Assembly (NCBI RefSeq): GCF_001083785.1
Contig: NZ_LAVL01000086.1
Coordinates: 1-35,010 of the forward strand
DNA: 35,010 nt
Direction of reading: 5' to 3'
From: Nonomuraea sp. SBT364
GTDB taxonomy: Bacteria; Actinomycetota; Actinomycetes; Streptosporangiales; Streptosporangiaceae
The notes under the pieces were generated by a model. It saw only the letters and a list, made by a program, of their open reading frames with translations. It was not told where the DNA came from and did not search any database. A program made the translations under genes and the position numbers. Numbering within the stretch: the first letter of the stretch is position 1; the number at the start of each line of letters is the position of its first letter. Shown here piece by piece: positions 15,234 through 23,184 of the stretch.

Positions 15234-15732
15234 GCTCGGCCTCGAAGGCGGCGTACGCCTTCGCCTCGAACAGGACGAACCGTACGTCCCGCACGGACAC
15301 GGGAGTGTCGCGCACGGTCGCGATGGCGATGCGGGCGCCGTCGTCGAGCGGCCAGCCGAAGATGCCGGTGGAGATCGCCGGGAACGCCACCGAGGCCGCG
15401 CCGAGCTCGTCGGCCAGCCGCAGCGACTCGCGGTAGCAGGACACGAGCAGGGCCGAGCGGTCCTCGGTGCGCGAGTGGACGGGACCGACGGTGTGGATCA
15501 CCCAGCGCGCGGCGAGGTCGCCGGCGGTGGTCGCGACCGCCTGGCCGGTCGGCAGGCCCTTGCCGTAGTGGGAGGCGCGCAGCGCGCGGCACTCCCGGAG
15601 GATCTCCGGGCCGCCACGGCGGTGGATGGCGCCGTCGACCCCGCCGCCGCCCATGAGGGAGGAGTTGGCGGCGTTCACGATCGCGTCGGCTGCCTGCAGG
15701 GTGATGTCACCCTGGACCAGCGTGATGTCCAT
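15223..15732 (-). CDS. Macrodomain protein, O-acetyl-ADP-ribose deacetylase-like
   Basis: A single macrodomain of 169 residues in the MacroD/YmdB group, which hydrolyse O-acetyl-ADP-ribose or remove mono-ADP-ribose from proteins. Diagnostic parts: VQGDIT, DAIVNAANSSLMGGGGVDGAIHRRGG (catalytic Asn and Asp with Gly loop), TAGDLAARWVIHTVGP, and the distal loop SVAFPAISTGIFGWPL. The ATG at 15732 with GGTGAG just upstream is preferred over an in-frame ATG at 15786. It is divergent from the blaI-like gene and convergently overlaps the methyltransferase by 11 nt. Confidence 0.93.
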   Translation of the reverse strand: MDITLVQGDITLQAADAIVNAANSSLMGGGGVDGAIHRRGGPEILRECRALRASHYGKGLPTGQAVATTAGDLAARWVIHTVGPVHSRTEDRSALLVSCYRESLRLADELGAASVAFPAISTGIFGWPLDDGARIAIATVRDTPVSVRDVRFVLFEAKAYAAFEAELSR

Positions 15733-15766
15733 CTCACCAGCATCCCGGATGCCAGCTCGACACGTT

Positions 15767-15776
15767 GTAGAGCTAC
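15767..15776. promoter_or_regulatory. Candidate BlaI operator
   Basis: GTAG (15767-15770) and CTAC (15773-15776) form a small dyad with a 2-nt spacer, 11 nt upstream of the blaI-like GTG. BlaI/MecI repressors bind short dyads of this GTA/TAC type over their own promoter. The match is short and only suggestive. Confidence 0.25.
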
Positions 15777-15786
15777 CCTGGAACAC

Positions 15787-16143
15787 GTGAAGGGTCTTGG
15801 CGAGCTTGAACGCAGCATCATGGACATCCTCTGGGCGCAGAGCAGCCCGCTGACCGCCCGCGAGGTCGGAAGGCTCATCGCCGACCGCGACCTGGCGCCG
15901 ACCACGGTGATGACCGTGCTCGACCGCCTCACCCGTAAGGGCTTCCTCCAGCGCACCCGCGACGGCCGCGCCTGGCGTTACGAACCGGCCGAAAGCCGCG
16001 ACGGCTACATCGCTGACCTTATGCTGGAAGCACTCGGCATGACCGGCGACCGTTCGGCCGCCCTGACCCGTTTCGCCCAGGCCGTCTCCGGGCGCGAGGC
16101 GGAGATCCTGCGCAAAGCACTTACGGAGCTGGAGGAAGAGTGA
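15787..16143 (+). CDS. BlaI/MecI/CopY family transcriptional repressor
   Basis: A 118-residue winged-helix repressor: LGELERSIMDILWAQSSPLTAREV, then the recognition region APTTVMTVLDRLTRKGFLQRTRDGRAWRYEP, and a C-terminal helical dimerisation tail. The family represses beta-lactamase-type or respiratory and stress genes and is inactivated by proteolysis from a partner M56 peptidase. That partner is the next gene, whose GTG overlaps the stop by 4 nt. GTG 15787 is chosen because it starts the domain at the family-normal place. No beta-lactamase gene is present here. Rv1846c-Rv1845c in M. tuberculosis is the likely counterpart, from memory. Confidence 0.92.
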   Translation: MKGLGELERSIMDILWAQSSPLTAREVGRLIADRDLAPTTVMTVLDRLTRKGFLQRTRDGRAWRYEPAESRDGYIADLMLEALGMTGDRSAALTRFAQAVSGREAEILRKALTELEEE

Positions 16144-17045
16144 CCACGGCAGCGGTGCTGGCCACGCTCGCCACGGCGTGCGCGATCGGCTCCTGGCGTT
16201 TCACCACCGCCCGGTGGACCTCACGTGCCCCCCGGGTCGCCATCATTCTCTGGCAGTCCCTCGGCCTCGCCTGGGGCCTGGCCACGACCGGCGCCATGCT
16301 CGCCTATGGCGTCGACCCCTACGGGATCGGCGTGCTGCCCGGCCTGCTGGCCTTCGCGCAGGGCCTGGCGCCGCTGCAGCCGTGGGACGCGCTGCACGTG
16401 CTGGCCATGATCGCCGGGCTCACCGCGCTCACCGTGCTCGTCGTGGTGCTGCTCACCGCCGGGGTGCAGGCTCTGCGCGCCCGCCGGCGGCACCGCACGC
16501 TGCTGCGGCTCATCTCCCGCGACGACCCGATCGTGCCCGGCGTGCGGGTGCTCGACCACCCGAGCGCCGCCGCCTACTGCGTCCCGGGGCTGCGCTCGCA
16601 GGTCGTGGTGAGCGAGGGCGCGCTCAAGCTGCTGTCGCAGGACGAGCTCAAGGCCGTGCTCGCGCACGAGGCCGCGCACGTCCGCGAGCGTCACGACCTG
16701 GTGCTGCTGCCGTTCGCCGCGCTGCGCCGGGCGCTGCCCTGGTCCAAGGTCGTGTGTGACGCGCAGGCCCAGGTCGAGCTGCTGGTCGAGATGGCGGCCG
16801 ACGACCGGGCGCGCCGCTACTGCTCGCCGCGCCGGCTGGCCACGGCGCTGCTCAGGTTCGGCACCGCCGGGGCCATGCCGACGCCCAGCGGGATGCTCGG
16901 GGTGCACGCCCAGCACGTCATGGCCAGGGTCGACAGGCTCATCAAGCCGGGCCCCGAGCTGCACCTCGGCCTGCGTTACGGGGTGCTGGCGCTGTCGGTG
17001 AGTTTGGTCACAGCCCCGCCGTTCCTGTGGACTATCCAGCTCTGA
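16140..17045 (+). CDS. M56 family membrane metallopeptidase (BlaR-like, sensor-less)
   Basis: A 301-residue integral membrane zinc peptidase. Hydrophobic segments lie near residues 3-20, 30-60, 75-115 and at the C-terminus (about 280-298). The zinc site HEAAH is at 176-180, followed by RERHD, and a downstream glutamate in LLVEMAADDRARR probably completes the metal site. Unlike staphylococcal BlaR1 it has no C-terminal penicillin-binding domain. It probably cleaves the BlaI-type repressor encoded just upstream; the inducing signal is unknown. It is translationally coupled to the repressor (GTGA overlap). Confidence 0.9.
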   Translation: MTTAAVLATLATACAIGSWRFTTARWTSRAPRVAIILWQSLGLAWGLATTGAMLAYGVDPYGIGVLPGLLAFAQGLAPLQPWDALHVLAMIAGLTALTVLVVVLLTAGVQALRARRRHRTLLRLISRDDPIVPGVRVLDHPSAAAYCVPGLRSQVVVSEGALKLLSQDELKAVLAHEAAHVRERHDLVLLPFAALRRALPWSKVVCDAQAQVELLVEMAADDRARRYCSPRRLATALLRFGTAGAMPTPSGMLGVHAQHVMARVDRLIKPGPELHLGLRYGVLALSVSLVTAPPFLWTIQL

Positions 17046-17070
17046 TGCTTGCTGGAGTTAATCACTCCGT

Positions 17071-17082
17071 TTGCAATTGCAA
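17071..17082. promoter_or_regulatory. Palindrome TTGCAATTGCAA upstream of the XRE gene
   Basis: A perfect 12-bp palindrome lies 23 nt before the XRE regulator start. A second dyad GGAGT/ACTCC around TAATC is at 17054-17068. The palindrome is AT-rich against the background. It is a plausible autoregulatory operator for the HTH protein, or part of its promoter. Confidence 0.35.
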
Positions 17083-17105
17083 GCAGCGCCCGGCAGACTG
17101 TGGGC

Positions 17106-17591
17106 ATGGCACTACCGAAGGTCGGCTCGATCGGCGAGTACATCCGTGATCAACGGCAGCAGGCGAAGATCTCCCTTCGCCAGCTCGCCGAGCAGGCGGG
17201 GGTCTCCAACCCCTACCTGAGCCAGATCGAGCGCGGTCTGCGCAAGCCGAGCGCGGAGATCCTCAACCAGATCGCCAAGGGTCTGCGCATCTCCTCACAG
17301 GCGCTCTACGTGCAGGCGGGCCTCATCGAGGACCGCGAGCCGCCCAGCGACGTGATCAGTGCGATCAGAGCCGACACGCATCTCACCGAGCGGCAACGCC
17401 AGGTGTTGATCGACATCTACGAGTCGTTCCGCAAGGAGCGGCCCGGGGACGGGCAGACCTCCCAGAATGCCGACCCCGGGCCCTCCGCGGACGACGAGCA
17501 CCCGCTGCCGCCAGAGCTTGTCGCCGCGCTTGAGCCCTACGCGACGAGCAACGGCAACGGCACCGCCAACCAGGAAACCAAGGAAGGTTAA
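17106..17591 (+). CDS. XRE-type helix-turn-helix regulator (Rv0474-like)
   Basis: A 161-residue protein with a Cro/C1-type HTH at about residues 7-70: IGEYIRDQRQQAKISLRQLAEQAGVSNPYLSQIERGLRKPS. A short helical segment TERQRQVLIDIYESFRKE and a disordered acidic tail follow. ATG 17106 places the HTH at the N-terminus; an upstream in-frame ATG at 17049 overlaps the palindrome region and is disfavoured. The order XRE regulator, HbhA-like, DUF2516 matches Rv0474-Rv0475-Rv0476 in M. tuberculosis as I recall. The gap to the HbhA-like gene is 3 nt, so they are co-translated. Targets are unknown. Confidence 0.92.
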   Translation: MALPKVGSIGEYIRDQRQQAKISLRQLAEQAGVSNPYLSQIERGLRKPSAEILNQIAKGLRISSQALYVQAGLIEDREPPSDVISAIRADTHLTERQRQVLIDIYESFRKERPGDGQTSQNADPGPSADDEHPLPPELVAALEPYATSNGNGTANQETKEG

Positions 17592-17594
17592 CCC

Positions 17595-18002
17595 ATGACG
17601 CTGGCCACCGAGGTCAAGAAGCTCACCGATTCCAAGCCGTTCTACGCCGTCGCCGGCGTGGGCGACTTCGCCGTCGAGAAGCTGCGCGAGCTGCCCGAGC
17701 AGCTGCAGAAGCTCCAGTCGCGCCGCGCCGAGCTGGCCAAGGACCTGCCCGAGCGGGCCCGCGACTACGCCGGCAAGGCCGAGGGCTTCGCCAAGGAGTT
17801 CCCGGAGAAGGCGCGCGAGTACGCCGACCAGCTGAGCCACCGGGCCGTCGAGGCCTACGAGGACTTCGCCAGCCGGGGCCGCAAGGTCGTCAGCCGGACC
17901 ACCGGCGAGGCCGCGCTGGAGCTGGAGGAGGTGTCGGAGGCCGCCGAGCCGGCCGTCGCCACCCCCGTCAAGAAGACCCGCACCACCAAGGCCAAGGCCT
18001 GA
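17595..18002 (+). CDS. HbhA-like coiled-coil protein
   Basis: A 135-residue, almost entirely helical protein. Residues 1-20 resemble the N-terminus of heparin-binding haemagglutinin (TEVKKLTDSKPFYAVAGVGD). A long charged coiled coil with repeats of LPEQL/LPERA/FPEKA periodicity spans about 30-95, and a Lys-rich tail ends TPVKKTRTTKAKA. Mycobacterial HbhA is a surface adhesin also tied to lipid bodies; in a non-pathogen a structural or membrane-associated role is more likely. AAGGAAGG provides the ribosome site. A terminator follows. Confidence 0.85.
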   Translation: MTLATEVKKLTDSKPFYAVAGVGDFAVEKLRELPEQLQKLQSRRAELAKDLPERARDYAGKAEGFAKEFPEKAREYADQLSHRAVEAYEDFASRGRKVVSRTTGEAALELEEVSEAAEPAVATPVKKTRTTKAKA

Positions 18003-18010
18003 TCCATCGC

Positions 18011-18041
18011 AAGGCCCGCCCCCGTCACGGGAGCGGGCCTT
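18011..18041 (+). terminator. Terminator after the HbhA-like gene
   Basis: Arms AAGGCCCGC (18011-18019) and GCGGGCCTT (18033-18041) form a 9-bp perfect stem ending in TTTC, 8 nt after the stop. It separates the XRE-HbhA unit from the DUF2516 gene. Confidence 0.75.
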
Positions 18042-18115
18042 TCGCCGCGCGGAGTCCCCGTGGCGGCTATTAGGCTGGGGCCGACTTCATCGCGGCATTG
18101 GGCGGAGCCAATCTC

Positions 18116-18484
18116 ATGGAATTCATCAACCTCGGGCTCAACTTCCTCTTCCTCGCGCTTGCCGTGATCATTCTCGGCATGTCGGCTTACGCGCTGGTGC
18201 ACGCGCTGCGTGTGCCGACCAACGCGTTCGTCTCGGCGGGGAAGCTGCAGAAGAACATCTGGCTGATCATCCTCATCCTGGCCACGCTGTTCTCCGCTGC
18301 GGGCGCGTGGTCCTACCTGAATGCCTTCATGTTCGTCGGCGGCGCGCAGTTCATCGGCATCGGTCTCGGGATCTTCTCGATCGTCGCCGTCATCGCGGCC
18401 ACCGTCTACATCGTCGACGTCAAGCCCGCCGTCAAGGGCATGGGCGGGCGCGGCGGCAACAACGGCCCCTACGGCCCCTGGTGA
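18116..18484 (+). CDS. DUF2516 family membrane protein (Rv0476-like)
   Basis: A 122-residue membrane protein with three hydrophobic segments (about residues 5-28, 46-66 and 73-100) and a glycine/asparagine-rich C-terminal tail GGRGGNNGPYGPW. VHALRVPTNAFVSAGKLQKN forms the conserved first loop. ATG 18116 has GGAG nine bases upstream. The family is actinobacterial, follows hbhA in mycobacteria, and has no assigned function. The 3' end overlaps the convergent SGNH hydrolase gene by 16 nt. Confidence 0.88.
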   Translation: MEFINLGLNFLFLALAVIILGMSAYALVHALRVPTNAFVSAGKLQKNIWLIILILATLFSAAGAWSYLNAFMFVGGAQFIGIGLGIFSIVAVIAATVYIVDVKPAVKGMGGRGGNNGPYGPW

Positions 18485-19176
18485 GGTAGCCGGGTCAGGC
18501 TCCTGGCCAGCCACCGGCCCATGAGCGCGTGCCCGGCCCTGGTCGGGTGCACGCCGTCGGGCAGCACCACCCCCGCCTCCGCCTTGCCGCCGCCGGACGA
18601 CCACGGTCGGCGCAGCGCGTCCAGGAACGGCACCGCCTGGCTCCCCGCCACCCGCGCCAGCACGTCACGCACCCGGTAGGCCTTGGCGGGCGGCGTCGGA
18701 TCCAGCCAGATCGGGCCGACCATGACGAGCTGCGCCTTCGGCCAGGTGGCGCGGGCCGTGTCGAGGAGCCGGTCGGCCGCCTTCCCCACCCGTTCGGCCG
18801 GCCAGCGGCCGTCGTTGTGGCCGCCCGAGATCACCAGCACGTCGGGCGTGGGCCGCCACGCCAGCTCCGCCTCGAACGAGTCCTGGAACGTACGGCCTAC
18901 GCGCCCGTCGTTGAGGAAGCCGGTGCCGCCGGCCCCGGCGATGACCGGCTGCCAGCCGAGCAGCCGGGCGGCCTCGGCGGCGTAGGTGTGCCAGCGCGGC
19001 ACCGGCCCGGATCCCACGGTGAAGCTGTCGCCCACGAACATCACCACCGGCGCGCGTCGCTCCGGCGGCGGCTGGGGCGGAGTGGCGACGGCCGCACTAC
19101 ATCCCGATAAAGTGCAGCAAATCGCCGCCACCGAGGCGACCGGAGCGGCGAACGGGCCACGCAGCATCGCGCGCAT
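18469..19176 (-). CDS. SGNH/GDSL-type lipoprotein esterase
   Basis: A 235-residue exported hydrolase. The signal peptide ends in lipobox TLSGC (Cys26), predicting a membrane-anchored lipoprotein, followed by a Pro-rich linker. Catalytic blocks: block I FVGDSFTVG (Ser51), block II Gly in GAGGTGF, block III GGHND with the oxyanion Asn, and block V LPDGVHPT with Asp and His. Such enzymes deacylate lipids or deacetylate sugars; the substrate is unknown. ATG 19176 has GAGGTGG just upstream. It is divergent from AlaX with only 30 nt between starts, so promoters must overlap. Confidence 0.9.
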   Translation of the reverse strand: MRAMLRGPFAAPVASVAAICCTLSGCSAAVATPPQPPPERRAPVVMFVGDSFTVGSGPVPRWHTYAAEAARLLGWQPVIAGAGGTGFLNDGRVGRTFQDSFEAELAWRPTPDVLVISGGHNDGRWPAERVGKAADRLLDTARATWPKAQLVMVGPIWLDPTPPAKAYRVRDVLARVAGSQAVPFLDALRRPWSSGGGKAEAGVVLPDGVHPTRAGHALMGRWLARSLTRLPHQGP

Positions 19177-19206
19177 GTACCACCTCGAAAGCTCTAGGCT
19201 GCCGGT

Positions 19207-19941
19207 ATGACCACCGATCTCCACGGGCGAACGCAACGGCTCGAACTGGCGGACCAGAACCTTCGCGACTTCGAGGCCGTGGTCCTCGACGCGACCCCCG
19301 AGGGGATCGTGCTGAACAGGTCGGCATTCTATCCGGGAGGCGGCGGCCAGCCGGCGGATCACGGAGTTCTCCTCTGGCAGGGCGTGGAAACCCGCATCGC
19401 CGGAGTGCGCAAAGGCGACGATCTCTACCTGATTCCGGCAGAGGGCGACCCCATCCCCCCGGCGGGCACGGTCGTGACGGCGGCCGTGGCCGACGAACGC
19501 CGCTCGGCCCTCATGCGCACCCACTCGGGGCTGCACGTGCTGTGCGGCGTGGTGTTCCGCGAATACGGCTGCCCGGTCACCGGCGGCAACATGGAGCCGA
19601 TGACCGCCCGGATGGACTTCAACCTGCCTGAGGTGCCGCCCGGCTTCAAGGAGGCGGTCGAGGAGCTGTGCAACGCCGAGATCGTCGCCGACCGGCGCAT
19701 CGACGTGCGGGTCCTGCCACGTGACGAGGCGTTCGCGATCCCCGACATCATCCGCACCGCGACCAACCTGGTCCCGGCGGAGGTCCAGGACGTCCGCATC
19801 GTCGACATCGTCGGCCTCGACACCCAGGCCGACGGCGGCACCCACGTGGCCTCCACCAAGCAGATCGGCCGCATCAAGGTCGCCAAGGTCGAGAGCAAGG
19901 GCCGCGGCTTCCGGCGGCTGCGCATCACGATCTCCGACTGA
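19207..19941 (+). CDS. Alanyl-tRNA editing protein AlaX
   Basis: A 244-residue free-standing editing domain that hydrolyses mischarged Ser- (or Gly-) tRNA-Ala. It has the N-terminal Gly-rich strand FYPGGGGQPADHG, the zinc motif HSGLH (about 106-110), and the second zinc motif as QADGGTHV near 207-212. There Asp stands where AlaRS has Cys before GGTH, a substitution I recall in standalone AlaX proteins, so the protein should still be active. There is no aminoacylation domain. It overlaps the ankyrin gene by 17 nt at its 3' end. Confidence 0.92.
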   Translation: MTTDLHGRTQRLELADQNLRDFEAVVLDATPEGIVLNRSAFYPGGGGQPADHGVLLWQGVETRIAGVRKGDDLYLIPAEGDPIPPAGTVVTAAVADERRSALMRTHSGLHVLCGVVFREYGCPVTGGNMEPMTARMDFNLPEVPPGFKEAVEELCNAEIVADRRIDVRVLPRDEAFAIPDIIRTATNLVPAEVQDVRIVDIVGLDTQADGGTHVASTKQIGRIKVAKVESKGRGFRRLRITISD

Positions 19942-20587
19942 TCGCGCCCCGCTCCCGCAGCCACCCGGCCAGCTCCGCGAATCCCTGCCGCAGCGCCGCG
20001 TCGAGCGGCGTCAGCGGCTCCCAGGGCGGCGTCCAGTCGAGCGTCGCCCCGCGCTCCAGCAGCCGCTCGGCGACCCGCCGCTGCCCGCCGTGGCAGGCGT
20101 ACCAGAAGGCCAGGTCCAGCTCCTCCTGCCCGGAGACCGTGACCCGATCGGGCAGGCCGAGCGCGGCGGCGTGCCGGAAGCCGACGGCCGCGCCCCGGGC
20201 CACCAGGCGGCGCGCCGCCTCCCACTGCCCGAACGCCACCGCGTCGTCCAGCGGCGTCCCGTCCGCGATGACCGCGCCCGGCGCGTCGATGCGGGCTCCC
20301 GCGTCGAGCAGCGCGTCCAGGGCCGCGACGTCGCCGCAGCTCGCCGCCCAGTGCAGCGGCGTCTCGGCGTGCTCTCCGACGAAGCGGGCGTGCACGTCGG
20401 CGCCCGCCCCGACGAGCGTGGTGATGGTCTCGGCGACCGCCGGGAAGTGCCCCGGCCAGTCGGTGGCCACGTGCAGGAGCGTACGGGCGCCGTCGGGGCG
20501 GGCGGTGGCCAGCGCCGGATCGGCGGCGAGCAGGGCACGCAGCGCGGCCACGTCACCCGACCGGATCACCTCTCGGGCATCGACCAT
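19925..20587 (-). CDS. Ankyrin repeat protein
   Basis: A 220-residue protein made of about five ankyrin repeats, seen as recurring L-hydrophobic-AAG/GA-D motifs: GDVAALRALLAADPALA, TLLHVATDWPG, TPLHWAASCGDVAALDALLDAGARIDAPG, TPLDDAVAFGQWEAARRLVARGAAV and RRVAERLLERGATLDW. No signal peptide is present, so it is likely a cytoplasmic protein-protein interaction module. The ATG at 20587 has GAGGACC upstream. The divergent DUF2207 gene begins 40 nt away. Partner unknown. Confidence 0.88.
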   Translation of the reverse strand: MVDAREVIRSGDVAALRALLAADPALATARPDGARTLLHVATDWPGHFPAVAETITTLVGAGADVHARFVGEHAETPLHWAASCGDVAALDALLDAGARIDAPGAVIADGTPLDDAVAFGQWEAARRLVARGAAVGFRHAAALGLPDRVTVSGQEELDLAFWYACHGGQRRVAERLLERGATLDWTPPWEPLTPLDAALRQGFAELAGWLRERGAISRRS

Positions 20588-20627
20588 CAGGTCCTCCTCA
20601 ACCGGGATACCGCTACGATTTGCCGCC

Positions 20628-22235
20628 ATGACGGGTATCAGGCACACGCTAGCCGCTCTCGGAGCCGTCGCCCTGGCGCTGACCGCGACTCCCGCCATGG
20701 CGGAGGCCGGGATCACCACCGAGGTGACGATGACCCTCGGCAAGGGCGGCACGCTGCACGTGGTCGAGAAGATCTCCGGCGGGTCCGGCGAGCTCCGGCG
20801 GACGTTCCTGACCAGGACGCGCCACGACGACACCAGCGACCGCGTCTACCGGATCGCCAACCTCAAGGGCGGCAAGCTGGCCGATGACGTGCTGACGGTC
20901 AAGTCGCCCGCCACCGTCGAGTACGACGTCCAGGGCGCCGTGACGCCCACCGGCGGCGTCGAGGAGCTGCGCTGGTTCGCCGTCAACGGCTGGAACAGCG
21001 CCGTCGACAAGGCCACCGTCAAGGTCAGCGGCCCGGGCCAGGTGCAGAACCTGTCGTGCTTCGCCGGGGAGCTCACCTCCGCCATCGGCTGCACCGCCGC
21101 CGCCATGGACCACACCGCCACCCACGCCGACTTCGAGCAGGCGGGCATCGCCCCCGGGGAGGCGCTGACCGTGGTGGTCGGCTTCCCTGCGGGCGCCAGC
21201 GGCGGCGAGCCGATCCTGGAGAAGCGGTTCTCGCTGGCGGCCGCGTTCACGCTCAGCCCGATCACCGGCGGCGCGCTGGCCGCCCTGCTGGTGCTGCTCC
21301 TCGGCGGCGTCGCGCTGCTCTACTGGACGCGCGGGCGCGACGCCCGGATCGTCGACCACGAGAGAGGCTCGATCGACCCCGTCCAGAACGGCCACTTCAC
21401 CCCGCCCGACGGGGTGCGCCCCGGCCAGATCGGCACGCTCGTGGACGAACAGGCCGACGTGGTGGACGTGACGGCCACGATCGTGGACCTCGCCGTCCGC
21501 GGCTACCTGCGCATCGACGAGCAGCCGAGGCAGACGTACGACGCGCCCGACTGGATGCTGGTACGGCTGCCGAACGCGCCCGTCAACGCGCTGCTGCCCT
21601 ACGAGAAGGCGCTGTACGACGCGATCTTCGACGGGCGGGACGTGGTGCTGCTGTCGCAGTTGTCCGGCTCGTTCGCCGCGCATCTGGGCAAGGTGCGCGA
21701 CGCCCTCTACACGGACGTCGTCACGCAGGGCTGGTTCGCCCGCCGGCCGGACGCCGAGCGGACCCGCTGGACCACGATCGGCGTCGTCCTCATCGGCGTC
21801 GGCGTGCTGGCCACGGTCGCGCTGGCCTGGTTCACCACGTACGGGCTGATCGGGCTGGGCGTGATCATCGCGGGCGGGGCGCTGGCGGTGGGCGGGCAGT
21901 ACATGCCGGCCAAGACCGCCAAGGGGTCGGCCGCGCTGGCCCACACGCTCGGCTTCCGCGAGTATCTCTTCTCCGGCGACCTGGGCGAGGTGCCGGAGAG
22001 GCACCGGGTGGAGCTGTTCTCCCGCTACCTGCCGTACGCGGTGATCTTCGACGGGGTGGAGCACTGGTCGCGGGTCGTCGCCTCGGTCACCGGCAACGGC
22101 TCGCAGTCCGACAACCTCTACTGGTATCACGGGCCGGCCGAGTGGGACCTGTCGAAGTTCGCCGGGTCGATGCGCACGTTCACCACGACGACGTCGGGCG
22201 CGATCTCGGCCACCCGGCAGTTCCGCACCCTCTAG
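20628..22235 (+). CDS. DUF2207 family membrane protein
   Basis: A 535-residue protein with a cleavable signal peptide (residues 1 to about 25, ending TPAMA). An extracellular beta-rich DUF2207 domain spans about 26-205, followed by a membrane helix (about 213-233), a cytoplasmic region with EQADVVDVTATIVDLAVRGYLRIDE (a wing-like motif typical of the family), a pair of helices around 383-424, and a C-terminal domain with LPYAVIFDGVEHW. Many homologues end in a Gly-rich tail, which is missing here. Function is unknown. The TAG stop shares its CTAG with the TAG of the convergent asparaginase gene. Confidence 0.9.
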   Translation: MTGIRHTLAALGAVALALTATPAMAEAGITTEVTMTLGKGGTLHVVEKISGGSGELRRTFLTRTRHDDTSDRVYRIANLKGGKLADDVLTVKSPATVEYDVQGAVTPTGGVEELRWFAVNGWNSAVDKATVKVSGPGQVQNLSCFAGELTSAIGCTAAAMDHTATHADFEQAGIAPGEALTVVVGFPAGASGGEPILEKRFSLAAAFTLSPITGGALAALLVLLLGGVALLYWTRGRDARIVDHERGSIDPVQNGHFTPPDGVRPGQIGTLVDEQADVVDVTATIVDLAVRGYLRIDEQPRQTYDAPDWMLVRLPNAPVNALLPYEKALYDAIFDGRDVVLLSQLSGSFAAHLGKVRDALYTDVVTQGWFARRPDAERTRWTTIGVVLIGVGVLATVALAWFTTYGLIGLGVIIAGGALAVGGQYMPAKTAKGSAALAHTLGFREYLFSGDLGEVPERHRVELFSRYLPYAVIFDGVEHWSRVVASVTGNGSQSDNLYWYHGPAEWDLSKFAGSMRTFTTTTSGAISATRQFRTL

Positions 22236-23134
22236 TCGGGATGGACGCGCAGCTCGCCGACCGGCCGGCCGCCACCGTAGACGTGCTGCACGGCCAGCGC
22301 GTCGAGCTCCGGTGAGGTCAGCCCGAGCGAGCGCAGCGCGGCCACGGTCAGCGTGGTCCGGCCGCGCGCCGCGCCGTCCTCGATCTTGACGGCGCCCGCG
22401 CGCCCGTCCTCGTACGCGAACGCCTGGAAGCCCTCGGCGCCCACCTTGACCATCAGGCCGGGCAGCGCCCGCATGAGCGCGGCCTCCGGCCGGTGGGTGC
22501 CCGACGTCCACTCCGGATGGGCGCGCATGGCGTCGAACACGCCGCCCTCACCGGTCACCGCCAGCGTCCGGAACGCCCTGACCACGCCCACCATCGAGAC
22601 GAAGAACAGCGGGGCCCCGCACCCGTCGACGCCGGAGGCCGCCACCCGCTCGCCCGTCAGCTCCTCCACCGTGGCGCGGATCGCCCGCTGGAGCGGATGC
22701 GGCGGCTCCAGGTAGGACTCCAGCGGCCAGTCGTTGGCCGCGCAGGTGGCGAGCATGGCGGCGTGCTTGCCCGAGCAGTTCATGTAGACGCGGCCCCGAT
22801 CGGTCACCGCCCGGTCCTCCGGGTAGTCGTCGGGGCAGCGCAGCGCCGACTCCTCCAGCCCGGCGCCGGCCAGGATCTTGCGGACGCCGTCGACGTGGAA
22901 CGGCTCGCCCGCGTGCGAGGCGCAGGCCAGCGCCAGCAGCTCCCCGCTCAGCCGCAGCCCGCTGCGCAGCATGCCGAGCGCCTGGAGGGGCTTCATCGCC
23001 GAACGCGGCGACGCGGGCTCCGCCACCGCGCCGTGCGCCTCACCGGGACGACCGGCCGCGTCTACGGTGAGCAGCCGCGCCAGGTGCCTGGACTCCACGA
23101 ATCCGGACCGCACGACCTCCACGACCAGCGCCAT
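22232..23134 (-). CDS. Asparaginase, Asparaginase_II family
   Basis: A 300-residue protein of the Asparaginase_II family (thermolabile, Rhizobium-type), unrelated to the E. coli type enzymes. Motifs: the serine region PRSAMKPLQALGML, CASHAGEPFHVDGV, YMNCSGKHAAMLATC, and GVDGCGAPLFFVSM. It hydrolyses L-asparagine to aspartate and ammonia in the cytoplasm; there is no signal peptide. The start ATG has AGGAGGAGC upstream. The gene is divergent from dtd (50-bp gap) and ends on a CTAG stop shared with the DUF2207 gene. Confidence 0.92.
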   Translation of the reverse strand: MALVVEVVRSGFVESRHLARLLTVDAAGRPGEAHGAVAEPASPRSAMKPLQALGMLRSGLRLSGELLALACASHAGEPFHVDGVRKILAGAGLEESALRCPDDYPEDRAVTDRGRVYMNCSGKHAAMLATCAANDWPLESYLEPPHPLQRAIRATVEELTGERVAASGVDGCGAPLFFVSMVGVVRAFRTLAVTGEGGVFDAMRAHPEWTSGTHRPEAALMRALPGLMVKVGAEGFQAFAYEDGRAGAVKIEDGAARGRTTLTVAALRSLGLTSPELDALAVQHVYGGGRPVGELRVHPD

Positions 23135-23184
23135 CGGCTCCTCCTTTTCCTCACGAGTCTATTTCTGGGCCACAATGTGATCCC

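Noticed and set aside
19832..19846. Apparent loss of the zinc-binding cysteine in AlaX (ADGGTH)
   Set aside because: As I recall, standalone AlaX proteins commonly show QADGGTH here, so this is a family variant and not evidence of inactivation.
20139..20627. Upstream extension of the DUF2207 frame
   Set aside because: It is antisense to the ankyrin gene and would bury the signal peptide that starts at 20628.
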